A DNA stretch of 11,943 bases from Bacteroidales bacterium UBA6244 (GCA_002440885.1 DJVY01000010.1:1-11943), one strand, 5' to 3'; shown: positions 1 through 8,320, counted from the stretch's first letter. The notes: a model not told the origin generated them from the sequence alone. Numbers and translations are program-made.

Positions 1-66
1 CTCTATATTTATGAGGTACGACAAAATAATCAAGTGATATCAACAGGTAAGTTTTTAAAGCGTTAA
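1..66 (+). CDS. C-terminal end of a secreted protein, probable T9SS type A sorting domain (5' part outside window)
   Basis: Frame 1 is open from the first base to a TAA at 64-66 and gives 21 residues, starting LYIYEV and ending TGKFLKR. This pattern, a final beta-strand of the 'G-x-Y-x-x-x-V' type followed by a polar turn and a 'tGKflk' ending, is how T9SS type A C-terminal sorting domains finish. The rest of the gene is upstream, so the passenger domain is unknown. Such proteins are exported across the outer membrane by the type IX system and have the tail removed at the surface. It ends 16 bases before the next start codon, so it is probably co-transcribed with the 83-1864 gene. The family call rests on 21 residues only. 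Confidence 0.6.
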   Translation, partial: LYIYEVRQNNQVISTGKFLKR

Positions 67-82
67 TTTTAACAATAGGAAC

Positions 83-1864
83 ATGAAAAAAGTAATTTTG
101 GTTTTGCTACTGATAGGTGTCTATATTGCAGGTAAAAGCCAGTGCGTTAATTGTAACGGGTATGCCACCCGCATGGGGCAGAATAGTATTGCAAATGGAG
201 CATCTTCAGTTGCGGGTGGATTTGGTTCAAAAGCTCTGGACGACTATGCCGTTGCTTTTGGTTATCAGGCTATTGCGAATGTTCAATCCTCCTTTGCTAT
301 CGGTATTGATGTTTATGCAGGAGCCTCTAATTCATTTGCCTTGGGCAATTATGTTGAAGTCAATGCCAGTAAATCTTTCGTAATCGGAAGAGGCTATGAT
401 AACACCCACCGATTGATTAATGGGACACCCTCCAGTATGATGATTGGATTCATGAGTACAGTACCAACCTTATTTATAAGTTCGTCCAACGGTACCTTAA
501 CAAACATGAACCGAACAGGTAAAGTCGGCATTGGCAATGTAACCGCACCGGAGGCCAAATTGCACATAAAGAGTGATGAGGGGGAGATAGCTTCTGTTTA
601 TGTACAATCGAACAGTTGGAATTTGGAGAGCAAAGCTGAGTTTTTCCTGGGCAATAAGTCATTTGGTCTTGAAGCCAATGCACGTGATGGCCTTGTATTC
701 AATGCCGAAGGAAATTATTTATTTGGCAAAGGTAACGTGGGTATGGGATTACTTTACGGAGAGATTCCTGAGGCTAAACTACATGTCAACGGCGTAATTC
801 TCACCTACGGTTTTAAAATGCCTCAAGACAATATGCGCGATGGCTGGGTGCTAACGGCCGACCGAAATGGAAACTCAATGTGGGCTCCATCGCAAAATTT
901 GTGGTTTCAAACCGAAGCAAACGATGTTTATCGCCCCACTGGCAATGTAGGCATAGGCATGGATAACCCATTGGCCAAATTAGAAGTAAAAGGCCAGGTA
1001 TCCATTGGGTATCACGTTAATCCGGCATTACAGGAAAACAACCTGGTGGTTCAGGGCAGAGTGGGCATAGGTACTTTTTCCCCATCGGTAGAAATGGAAG
1101 TTGTTGGAAAACTCAAGACCACCCAGTTGCAAATACTTGATGGTCATTTAAATGGATATATCCTGCAATGCGATAACGAAGGAAATGCCTCATGGATAAA
1201 CCCCACAGAACTTAACGTGGGTGGCTGGTTACAGCTGGCCAATAATGTGTATGTAGAAGGGACTCGTTTCGTGGGCATTGGAACTTCAACCCCCACCCAA
1301 CCTCTTGATGTGGTGGGTAATATTAAGCTAAGCGGTGACATCTTTGGTGGACGTACCTCCGAATGGCCACCATTAAGAATCTTTGCCGGGACAAATGAAA
1401 ATGACGGAGCTTATATGCTCATGAGTAGTAGCGCCAATCAAAATGGATCGATTAAATTTTTTGCAAGAGGTGCAGGAGGGTGTGTGGAATTCTTTAATGC
1501 AGAAAGACAGATTATGTCGGTAAGGGATAACGGCAACGTTTACATTGGCGACCCCAACAACCAATCGGACCTCATGGTATATGGCGAAATTAAAGCCCAC
1601 TTGGTGCGGGTAACTACCGATATTGACTGGTTTGACTATGTATTCGACAAAGACTACCAGTTAATGCCCCTTCACCAGCTTGAAGCTTTTGTAAACGAGC
1701 ACCACCACCTGCCTGATATGCCTACCGAACAACAAGTGCATGAAGAAGGTCTTGACATCGCTCAAATGAATGCACTACTGCTTAAAAAGGTGGAAGAGCT
1801 GACGTTGTATATTATTGAGCAAGAGAAGAGAATTGAACAATTGGAGAAAAAATCTGATTATTAA
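83..1864 (+). CDS. Secreted fibre-like protein with YadA-head-like and VGIG repeats and a C-terminal coiled-coil module
   Basis: 593 residues. The signal peptide spans residues 1-20 (MKK, hydrophobic V4-A16, GKSQ), with likely cleavage before C21. The sequence around C21 does not fit a lipobox, so a lipoprotein is unlikely. Residues about 34-103 carry S-x-A-x-G type repeats (SIANG, SVAGG, AVAFG, SFAIG, SFALG, SFVIG) like the left-handed head repeats of trimeric autotransporters. Next come spaced copies of 'VGIG..P..kLxVxG' near residues 148, 218, 289, 327 and 397, and a weaker VYIGD copy near 486. The last ~85 residues (WFDYVFDKDYQL, HHHLPDMP, then EELTLYIIEQEKRIEQLEKK) form a module common at the end of Bacteroidota repeat proteins. 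The position and coiled-coil ending recall intramolecular chaperone domains of phage tail spikes. There is no T9SS tail. Function is unknown; a trimeric surface fibre or adhesin is an inference. Related proteins are often annotated as tail-fibre-like. Confidence 0.85.
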   Translation: MKKVILVLLLIGVYIAGKSQCVNCNGYATRMGQNSIANGASSVAGGFGSKALDDYAVAFGYQAIANVQSSFAIGIDVYAGASNSFALGNYVEVNASKSFVIGRGYDNTHRLINGTPSSMMIGFMSTVPTLFISSSNGTLTNMNRTGKVGIGNVTAPEAKLHIKSDEGEIASVYVQSNSWNLESKAEFFLGNKSFGLEANARDGLVFNAEGNYLFGKGNVGMGLLYGEIPEAKLHVNGVILTYGFKMPQDNMRDGWVLTADRNGNSMWAPSQNLWFQTEANDVYRPTGNVGIGMDNPLAKLEVKGQVSIGYHVNPALQENNLVVQGRVGIGTFSPSVEMEVVGKLKTTQLQILDGHLNGYILQCDNEGNASWINPTELNVGGWLQLANNVYVEGTRFVGIGTSTPTQPLDVVGNIKLSGDIFGGRTSEWPPLRIFAGTNENDGAYMLMSSSANQNGSIKFFARGAGGCVEFFNAERQIMSVRDNGNVYIGDPNNQSDLMVYGEIKAHLVRVTTDIDWFDYVFDKDYQLMPLHQLEAFVNEHHHLPDMPTEQQVHEEGLDIAQMNALLLKKVEELTLYIIEQEKRIEQLEKKSDY

Positions 1865-2081
1865 TTTATTATAAATTACTGAAATGAAAGCGAATTTTGA
1901 ACAAAGATGTCGAAAATGGATTCTGGTTACAATAAATATAATCGTAGTTACAGCTATTTACTCTCAAGAAAATTCTCAACCCCTTAGAAATATACAATAT
2001 GTTTATGATAGTACTGGAAATCTAATTGAAAAAGTGGAGTTTTAAAATGAGAAGACTGGGCAATTAGTAAATACTTACGAT

Positions 2082-2810
2082 ATGAATAAATCAAACCCAT
2101 ATAGTAATTTGCCATTTCCATCAATAATGGATAAATTTCTTTTTTATAATTTATCAGATGTGAAGTTAAGCGAGATATCTTTTGATAAAGGGTTGTTAAA
2201 TATCATATCTGGATTCTCAGAGGAAATAATCCTTGATGGGGGTAATGCAGTTTCGTTTTATGATATTTACGAAGGCAATCCTGATTTTACAATTTTAACT
2301 TATTATTTGATTATAAGTATTGGAGAGGAGCCTGTTGCGTATAGTACCGTTATCTATGTCCTCGACTATGAGGGGAATAATATTTTTACTTTAGACCAAC
2401 TAAACTCTCCTATTGGTAGGTCAGTGATAACAGCAAATGGTCAGTATTTAGCTGTTGAATATGAAGAGGAAATAGATGTTACATCACAACAAGTACGTAA
2501 AGCGGGCTGCTTAATCTTTAACTTAGAAAACAATGAGGTTATTAATTATAACGCTCCGGATGGCTTTTCTCAATCTGTTCCTCAAACGAGCAAGGATTTA
2601 ATAATTATTAGCAATCATGGAGTAGAAGAGAATCTCTATTATATCTTTGATTTTGATAATAATAAAGCATATTCCAAGTTGTATAAGACTTCGAGCCTTG
2701 GAAAATTGCGAGATATTAATTTGCAAGGTTTTGTTTTTGGCGAGGCAAATTCAACCAGTTTGTATATTGATAAATATAATGATGTTTTTGATGAGGAGGA
2801 ACTCAAATGA
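2082..2810 (+). CDS. Stand-alone reading of the downstream fragment (242 residues, no signal peptide)
   Basis: This is what an automatic gene call would give for the 3' part of the interrupted gene. The ATG at 2082 is simply the first methionine after the premature stop. Nothing resembling a ribosome binding site precedes it, and the protein starts with MNKSNPYSNLPFPSIMD, which is not a signal peptide although both flanking genes encode secreted proteins. The body is acidic and beta-rich with no catalytic motif I can identify. I regard it as the C-terminal part of the 1884-2810 gene and not as an independent cytoplasmic protein. If expressed alone, it would not be exported. Confidence 0.35.
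   Translation: MNKSNPYSNLPFPSIMDKFLFYNLSDVKLSEISFDKGLLNIISGFSEEIILDGGNAVSFYDIYEGNPDFTILTYYLIISIGEEPVAYSTVIYVLDYEGNNIFTLDQLNSPIGRSVITANGQYLAVEYEEEIDVTSQQVRKAGCLIFNLENNEVINYNAPDGFSQSVPQTSKDLIIISNHGVEENLYYIFDFDNNKAYSKLYKTSSLGKLRDINLQGFVFGEANSTSLYIDKYNDVFDEEELK
2794..2800 (+). promoter_or_regulatory. Strong Shine-Dalgarno site for the M23 gene
   Basis: AGGAGGA lies 6 bases before the ATG at 2807, inside the last codons of the preceding reading frame. It is much stronger than the sites at the other starts in this window (the 83 and 8321 starts have none at good spacing). Together with the ATGA overlap it fixes the start at 2807. It would also let the M23 gene be translated even if ribosomes leave the upstream frame at the premature stop. 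Confidence 0.7.
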
Positions 2811-5800
2811 GATTTTTCAATTATAGATTATTACTAGCCTTTTTCCTTTTATATTTTCAAGTCTTATTTTCCCAAGAAAGATCATTTACATTGTATTATG
2901 AGACGTGTGAAAATTGTAATACAGCTAATCAAACGTACAGTGGTAAGGTTCCTTTTTCAACTTCAGACATTACTTCAGACTTTGGAAGGCGCAGGAGTGT
3001 AGGGATATCAAATTGGCATAGGGGTATTGATTATAACAATTCACATGATTATGTTGGAGATCATCTTTTTTCTGTATTTGATGGGACAATTGCTAAAATC
3101 ATTATCAGTGCTACAAGCCATTATAAAGTGATTGTCATTGATGGTTATAGAGATTTAGGATTTGGGCACATTTTTGAATATGGTTCAGTTCCAAATTCTG
3201 GAATGCATTATGGAGATATGATTCTTAAGAGAATGAAATTTCCCCATGAAGACTATTATTGTATAATTAATCTTTCTAGTAATAGCGCAATTGGCGAAAT
3301 AAGTGGTGGCCAAGTAGAATATATTGAAGGCGGAGTTGTACATAGTCTAACTGTAACAAACCAAATAGGTCAAGATGATCCAATTGCTGTAATTGGAAGA
3401 TCAGGAAAAAATCCACCTCCACCGCCGGGAGTCTTCAAACCTTACGACTTCCATCTTCACCTTTACCATTTTAAGAATATCGGACTTATTACGCAAAACA
3501 GTAACTATAGCGACCTAAATAATGACAAAGATCCCTTAGAAATAATCAATCATCCTTATGTGAGTTATACAGTGTCCATTGAAGGTAAAACACTTCAAAT
3601 CAATAACCAGACTTACATAAATAGTGATAATACTGTGATATTTCCTGGGGACGAAAGTATTTCTCTTAAGGTTAAATATGAAATGGATAATGGTGTTGCA
3701 GGTAACAGGTATAATAACGTTGTTATGAATGTTGATGATATTGATTTGTTTATTACAAAACAGTCAAATGGGGTTGACTTAAATATTAATAATTGGGGCA
3801 ATGAAGAATCAGACTATAAATTGATTAAAGGACCTTGGTTTGAGTCTAGAATAAGTCATGGTGCTAGACTTAATAGTAATAGGTATTATTCTATTGGAAA
3901 TCCTCAAAACAATCAAGGTCTTGACGTTTCTGGTGATAACAGAGAAGGGTCAACAACAATAACAGGGATTTATCCAACCGCCTATACTGATCCAGATCCA
4001 ACAACAGGAACTCAACAAGGATACCCATTTGATGAGTTCTTTTTTTCAGATTTCAAGACGCGAATTCACAGAAAAGATAGTTTTGGCCACTTGAACTGCA
4101 TGTATGCAAATAGTATAGATGAGGCTAGGTATCCCGATGATGCATACTACTTATTTTCAAGAGTTACTACGGTTAGTAATGATGTTTTTGCATCAGAATT
4201 AGTAACCCCCACCGAACTAATCATCGACAACTTCCGCCCCTTTATCAAAAAAGTTGAAATCAGAAAAGACCCGCAAGGTCCGGCTATTTATTCGCGCAGT
4301 TGGGAATGGAGTGGCACCAGCTATTTGTTTCAACCTTCACCAGAAAATCTGGATATCAAAACAAATGAAAATCTTTACGTAAGGGTATTTACTTCGGAAC
4401 CAATGACCGATGTATCACTAGTTATTAATGATAACGCACATGTCGGTATGGAAGCATCTATTGACAAAACAGAATGGGATTTTACCATAATTGACGGGCA
4501 GTTAATCGCCGGCGAAAACACCCTGATCATTGATGGCACCGACCTGGCTGACCACCACGTGCTGGATCTCCCCAGCTATATCCCTATCCGGCAGGCCAAC
4601 AACAACTGGCTTCCTGACCCGGCTACACATACCGCTCCCGATCAAAATCATGTATTTGAGGCCACAGTTGCCGAATCGGTTGATTTTTCAGCTACACAAT
4701 TGGGCAACGAAGAACGAACAATCCGTTTTAAGGATAGGTCAACAGCCGCAAATATTTCACAGTATATTTGGAATTTTGGTGATGGCACGCCTGTATTGAG
4801 TTCCGATTCCCCTGATGATGTTGACCATTACTATTATGTGCCGGGGATTTGGCCTGTTAGCCATACCATAATTATTAACGACAATCCAAACACAACCTAT
4901 ACTGTCGAAAAAAATGTAACGGTTAATAACCTGGTTGTTCCCGAGGCTGACTTCACCTATTCCATATTGCCCACCGAGATTAGAACCGATAACGAAATTA
5001 AAGTAGATTTCTTTGACCTTTCGGAAGGACTAATCAATAGTTGGTATTGGGATTTTGGAAACGGGATTACATCATCCGAACAAAACCCGGCTGGAATTGT
5101 ATTTGAATATAATGCTGATTATCCAATAAAGCTTATTGTTGAAAATGCACAGGGACATACTGAAATAATAAAGCATTTGTTATTTGATCCAAGTTCTACC
5201 CCATTAGCCGGAATTGTTGATTGGCACGAAACCTCCTTTTATTACAATTTCGATGTTTCCGTTTCCAATATGGAAGGGCCATATTTATTTGAGATTGACT
5301 ATGGAGATGGCACTTCGGAATCAAGAACAGAAGAAAACCTGAATTGGACAACTTTTGATCATCAATATTTTGGTTGGGGTGAGTACGTAGTTTCGGCACA
5401 AGTTACAGGCATGGTTGACGAACAAGAGTATACTGCCCTTACTGCTAAACAAATTAACTTAGTTCCTTGGGATTTAACTGTGCAACTAAACTATTCAGCA
5501 CCTACCTCACCACCCTATCCGGGATGCCAGGAAACGACATTATCAGCTACAGTATATGGAGGTAATCCGGATTTTTGGGGAACGTGGTACATGCACCAAG
5601 TGGGCATCCCCGGAACTTATCAGACCTTTACTACCGGATCAGGCTCCGCCATCGAACCTTGGACAATCAGCTTTGCGGAAGCAGGCATTTATAAGGTAGG
5701 CCTCGAAGCTTCCAGTTTATCAGGAGGGTATGGGCATGGCGAGATTACTATTAATGTTGAAGAAGCACCTCATTTTATTGATGCTGGTTTTTATCCCCTC

Positions 5801-8284
5801 GAACCTATCCGCTTGGGCACAAACTCCACTCAAGTATTTGAAGCATCCATATGGCCCGAGGGTGATCCCGGTGTTCCGGCCAGCGAACATTATCCGACCA
5901 ACATCAGGTGGACACTTTATCATGGGGCAAATGTAATACCACCCATCGAAGGCAGTGCAAATCAAGTTTTCCCCTTTGATTTGTTTTATCAAGTTCACAC
6001 AATAAAATATGAATTTATCGATGAAGGAGAATATGATCTTGTATTGGAGACTTGGAATGATACGCACGGCTACACCGGCCAGGAATTAGATACTTCATGT
6101 GCCCGTACTTTGCCTTTTTACGACTACGAAGTAAAACACATTGAAGTATCTGATGATTTCCCATTTTTGGTAATTACATCTCCTGTAGCTCCTACTTACG
6201 ACATCGCATTAGATGCAAATGCACAACCTGCCTATATTACACTTACTAATCCGGGGCAAGATATCATGCACTGGACTGTGGAAAAAGATTCAGGCTTTGA
6301 AAACAATGATTTTTTTAACATTAATTCTGCAAATCCCCTATCCATTAGTAATGGAGAAAGTGGTTTTATCTTTTTGTTTGGTACCTACAATCACAATCCA
6401 GGGACAAGATATGGTGCGGTTAGGATAAGGGGTTACGATGGGGATGGTGAAGAAGTTCAGGGCAGTCCGCAGGTTGTTACCATAACGCAATCGGGCACTA
6501 TGGGACCAGTTGAGCAATTTGTTTACAATAGTCCTCCGGTTCAGGGAGAGAATTTTGGCACTTCTGTGGCAGTCTACGATAAGTATGCAGTAGTGGGTGC
6601 TGTTAGAGACAACGGGGTAGGCAGTGCCTTTATTCTGGAACGAAACAATGTAGGCATTTGGCACGTTGTGGCTACTCTACAAGCTGCTGATACATACAAC
6701 AACAAATTTGGTCAGTCAGTAGATATTCATGGCGAATATGTTATTGTAGGAGCTTTTGAGCGCGCATACATCTTTAAACAACCAGTTTCAGGATGGTCAG
6801 GCACCGTGAATTCCATAGCCTCTACTACGAATGTCGCCGACTATGGCCGAAAAGTAACTATATGGGGCGATTGGGCGGTTGTTAGCGGATACGACTGGAT
6901 AAAGATACTCTACAGAAATCAGGGAGGGCTTACAGATAGTTGGGGCTTAAACCATACAATAGAGGGGGGAGCAGGAACGAGATTAGGATACAATATTGAC
7001 CTTGAAAATGATTTGCTTGCGGTTGGAGTGCCTGATGTTGGAAATGGTGAAATCCGCGTTTACAACAGAAACCTCAACCAGCCAAACGACTGGGGGCTTG
7101 AGCACACGGTTCACACACCTGTTGATGGCAACGACTATAGTCATGCTTTTTTAGGAGGAAAAGGTTTTGATTTGGTTGATCAGTCCTTGCTATACAGTTA
7201 TATAGGAGCTTATTACAACCAATCTTTGGATTCACGAATACAGTATAAAGATGCTGATGGTGAATGGAAAGAAAACCCGGATAATGATGAATGGACGAAG
7301 TTATGGATTGATGCAAATAATCATATTTCAGTTAGTGATTTTGTGTCACTAGCAGGTAAGAACTGTGCATTTCAACCTCAGTATGGGGAACCAATTTCTA
7401 TCACTGGCACTGTAAGTCAGGAATACGATGTGCCATGTTATAATAATGCATACGGGAACTTCGAATACATGTTAGGAGGTGCAGTTTATAATAGAAATAA
7501 TGGTGGGTTTCAATGGCTTCCAAGCATGTATACAGGACTTGAAGATCCCTGGAACACAGGAGCCAGCTTTGGCTTTTCGCTTGACTCAGATTACAACTCC
7601 TTGATAACAGGGGGGCCAAATAAAAATGGAAGCAGCACAAATGATTGTGGTGCTGTTGTAATTGGTGATTCAAGGAATCGCAGTTTTTGTGATGTGTACA
7701 AAGAATTCAAATTTGTGAATTTTGAAAAACCACCAGGTAACTATCCTGAATTAACTGCATTTAAAATCACACTTGGGGGGAAAGGATATCCTGCTATCAT
7801 AAAAAACGGAGCAACAATTAATTATGCAGCACAAGAGATTATTTTGGAGGATGGATTTTTCGCTGAAGAAGGAGCTGAGTTTGTGGCCGAATCCGGAAAA
7901 TGTTCAACAGATCGTAGTACAAATAGTCCTGAAAACTTTGATTATGTTAACGAACATAGCTTCGTTGAGGGAAAAGCCATTCAATTGGATGATTTTAAGG
8001 AAATAGACTTTTTAACTATTCGATTGCAAAACCTCAGAAAAATGTTGATACGTACGCATCCATCTTTTGCCTGGAGCCAGATAAATTTTCTAACCGAAAT
8101 AGATCAAATTGAGGTTGTTGCAAAAGACAGAACAGTGATAGCCAAAATCACTAACCCCAATCCAATTATTTGCTTTTTTGAAAGAAAAGATTTACCGAGT
8201 GAATACGATATCAACATAAAAGTTGGGAAGCGTACTTTTTGTATTGCTTCAAATTCGAGTCAATCAAACAATTTTAACCAATAG
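2807..8284 (+). CDS. Giant secreted multidomain protein with M23 (LytM-type) metallopeptidase domain, PKD-like, BACON-like and FG-GAP-like repeats
   Basis: 1825 residues; signal peptide 1-23 (MRFFNYR, hydrophobic L8-F21, SQ). Residues about 50-225 are an M23 peptidase domain: SDFGRRR, HRGID (H71, D75), FGHIFEYG (H121), VIGRSG, then FHLHLYH (H216, H218). H71, D75 and H218 match the zinc ligands, and H121 and H216 the catalytic histidines, of LytM-type enzymes that cut peptidoglycan cross-links or glycine-rich peptides. The gap H121 to H216 is much longer than usual. PKD-like domains have WNFGDG near residue 655, YWDFGNG near 747 and DYGDG near 830, with weaker Ig-like segments to about 1115. 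A BACON-like segment ending VVTITQSG spans about 1120-1231, FG-GAP-like propeller repeats (FGTSVAV, FGQSVDI) about 1234-1465, and a coathanger-like module (IILEDGFFAEEGAEFVAE) about 1632-1700. The last 125 residues are not a recognisable T9SS tail. Start fixed by AGGAGGA. Activity on peptidoglycan or a surface polymer is inference. Confidence 0.85.
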   Translation: MRFFNYRLLLAFFLLYFQVLFSQERSFTLYYETCENCNTANQTYSGKVPFSTSDITSDFGRRRSVGISNWHRGIDYNNSHDYVGDHLFSVFDGTIAKIIISATSHYKVIVIDGYRDLGFGHIFEYGSVPNSGMHYGDMILKRMKFPHEDYYCIINLSSNSAIGEISGGQVEYIEGGVVHSLTVTNQIGQDDPIAVIGRSGKNPPPPPGVFKPYDFHLHLYHFKNIGLITQNSNYSDLNNDKDPLEIINHPYVSYTVSIEGKTLQINNQTYINSDNTVIFPGDESISLKVKYEMDNGVAGNRYNNVVMNVDDIDLFITKQSNGVDLNINNWGNEESDYKLIKGPWFESRISHGARLNSNRYYSIGNPQNNQGLDVSGDNREGSTTITGIYPTAYTDPDPTTGTQQGYPFDEFFFSDFKTRIHRKDSFGHLNCMYANSIDEARYPDDAYYLFSRVTTVSNDVFASELVTPTELIIDNFRPFIKKVEIRKDPQGPAIYSRSWEWSGTSYLFQPSPENLDIKTNENLYVRVFTSEPMTDVSLVINDNAHVGMEASIDKTEWDFTIIDGQLIAGENTLIIDGTDLADHHVLDLPSYIPIRQANNNWLPDPATHTAPDQNHVFEATVAESVDFSATQLGNEERTIRFKDRSTAANISQYIWNFGDGTPVLSSDSPDDVDHYYYVPGIWPVSHTIIINDNPNTTYTVEKNVTVNNLVVPEADFTYSILPTEIRTDNEIKVDFFDLSEGLINSWYWDFGNGITSSEQNPAGIVFEYNADYPIKLIVENAQGHTEIIKHLLFDPSSTPLAGIVDWHETSFYYNFDVSVSNMEGPYLFEIDYGDGTSESRTEENLNWTTFDHQYFGWGEYVVSAQVTGMVDEQEYTALTAKQINLVPWDLTVQLNYSAPTSPPYPGCQETTLSATVYGGNPDFWGTWYMHQVGIPGTYQTFTTGSGSAIEPWTISFAEAGIYKVGLEASSLSGGYGHGEITINVEEAPHFIDAGFYPLEPIRLGTNSTQVFEASIWPEGDPGVPASEHYPTNIRWTLYHGANVIPPIEGSANQVFPFDLFYQVHTIKYEFIDEGEYDLVLETWNDTHGYTGQELDTSCARTLPFYDYEVKHIEVSDDFPFLVITSPVAPTYDIALDANAQPAYITLTNPGQDIMHWTVEKDSGFENNDFFNINSANPLSISNGESGFIFLFGTYNHNPGTRYGAVRIRGYDGDGEEVQGSPQVVTITQSGTMGPVEQFVYNSPPVQGENFGTSVAVYDKYAVVGAVRDNGVGSAFILERNNVGIWHVVATLQAADTYNNKFGQSVDIHGEYVIVGAFERAYIFKQPVSGWSGTVNSIASTTNVADYGRKVTIWGDWAVVSGYDWIKILYRNQGGLTDSWGLNHTIEGGAGTRLGYNIDLENDLLAVGVPDVGNGEIRVYNRNLNQPNDWGLEHTVHTPVDGNDYSHAFLGGKGFDLVDQSLLYSYIGAYYNQSLDSRIQYKDADGEWKENPDNDEWTKLWIDANNHISVSDFVSLAGKNCAFQPQYGEPISITGTVSQEYDVPCYNNAYGNFEYMLGGAVYNRNNGGFQWLPSMYTGLEDPWNTGASFGFSLDSDYNSLITGGPNKNGSSTNDCGAVVIGDSRNRSFCDVYKEFKFVNFEKPPGNYPELTAFKITLGGKGYPAIIKNGATINYAAQEIILEDGFFAEEGAEFVAESGKCSTDRSTNSPENFDYVNEHSFVEGKAIQLDDFKEIDFLTIRLQNLRKMLIRTHPSFAWSQINFLTEIDQIEVVAKDRTVIAKITNPNPIICFFERKDLPSEYDINIKVGKRTFCIASNSSQSNNFNQ

Positions 8285-8320
8285 TATGCCCTTGCATTTG
8301 TAATTAAAATTAACACCAAC

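Larger units (their letters stand above)
1884..2810 (+). pseudogene. Secreted protein gene of unknown function interrupted by one in-frame TAA (2043-2045)
   Basis: An ATG at 1884 opens a 53-codon frame with a credible signal peptide (basic n-region with RCRK, hydrophobic W12-I25, YSQ, then ENSQ). It stops at TAA 2043-2045. The same frame then continues open through NEKTGQLVNTYD and the ATG at 2082 to a TGA at 2808-2810. If the TAA is read as a sense codon, the product is about 308 residues. One base change from AAA, GAA or CAA would create this stop, and VEF-K-NEKTG would be natural sequence. The part before the stop includes YVYDSTGNLIEKV, a strand-turn-strand resembling a single YD repeat; the part after has beta-rich segments (YVLDYEGNNIFTL, LIFNLENNEVI, YYIFDFDNNKAY) suggesting a propeller-like fold. 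The gene overlaps the M23 gene by 4 bases (ATGA), so the two were probably translationally coupled. No second lesion is visible, so this is either a recent mutation or a base-call error. Family not recognised. Confidence 0.7.
1865..4200. other. AT-rich block covering the split gene and the N-terminal third of the giant M23 gene
   Basis: Composition changes at both edges. Counted by hand, line 1201-1260 (gene before) has 30 G+C of 60, line 2641-2700 has 17 of 60, line 3721-3780 has 17 of 60, and line 4561-4620 (same reading frame as 3721) has 35 of 60. The right edge is abrupt, at about 4200, inside one open reading frame. This suggests that the block has a different history from its flanks. 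No target-site duplication, integrase or terminal repeat was seen. A second, milder AT-rich stretch begins near 7140 and runs to the end of the gene. Confidence 0.55.

Noticed and set aside
1998..2042. YVYDSTGNLIEKV segment as evidence for an Rhs/YD-repeat toxin
   Set aside because: Only one such unit is present, with no repeat array, no Rhs core and no toxin tip, so it is no more than a local strand-turn resemblance.
2047..2067. ATG at 2047 overlapping the premature stop as a possible restart
   Set aside because: It is in another frame and meets a TAG after six codons, so it cannot rescue the interrupted gene.
3413..3427. Five-proline run (P203-P207) as a frameshift or low-complexity artefact
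   Set aside because: The frame is continuous on both sides and the HLH motif follows as expected; it is most likely a loop in the M23 domain.
5720..6664. Minus-strand open frames of 115 and 108 residues (5720-6067 and 6338-6664) opposite the giant gene
   Set aside because: They lie wholly inside a long, well-supported + strand gene, show no recognisable domain or signal, and have arginine/cysteine-rich composition typical of antisense shadows.
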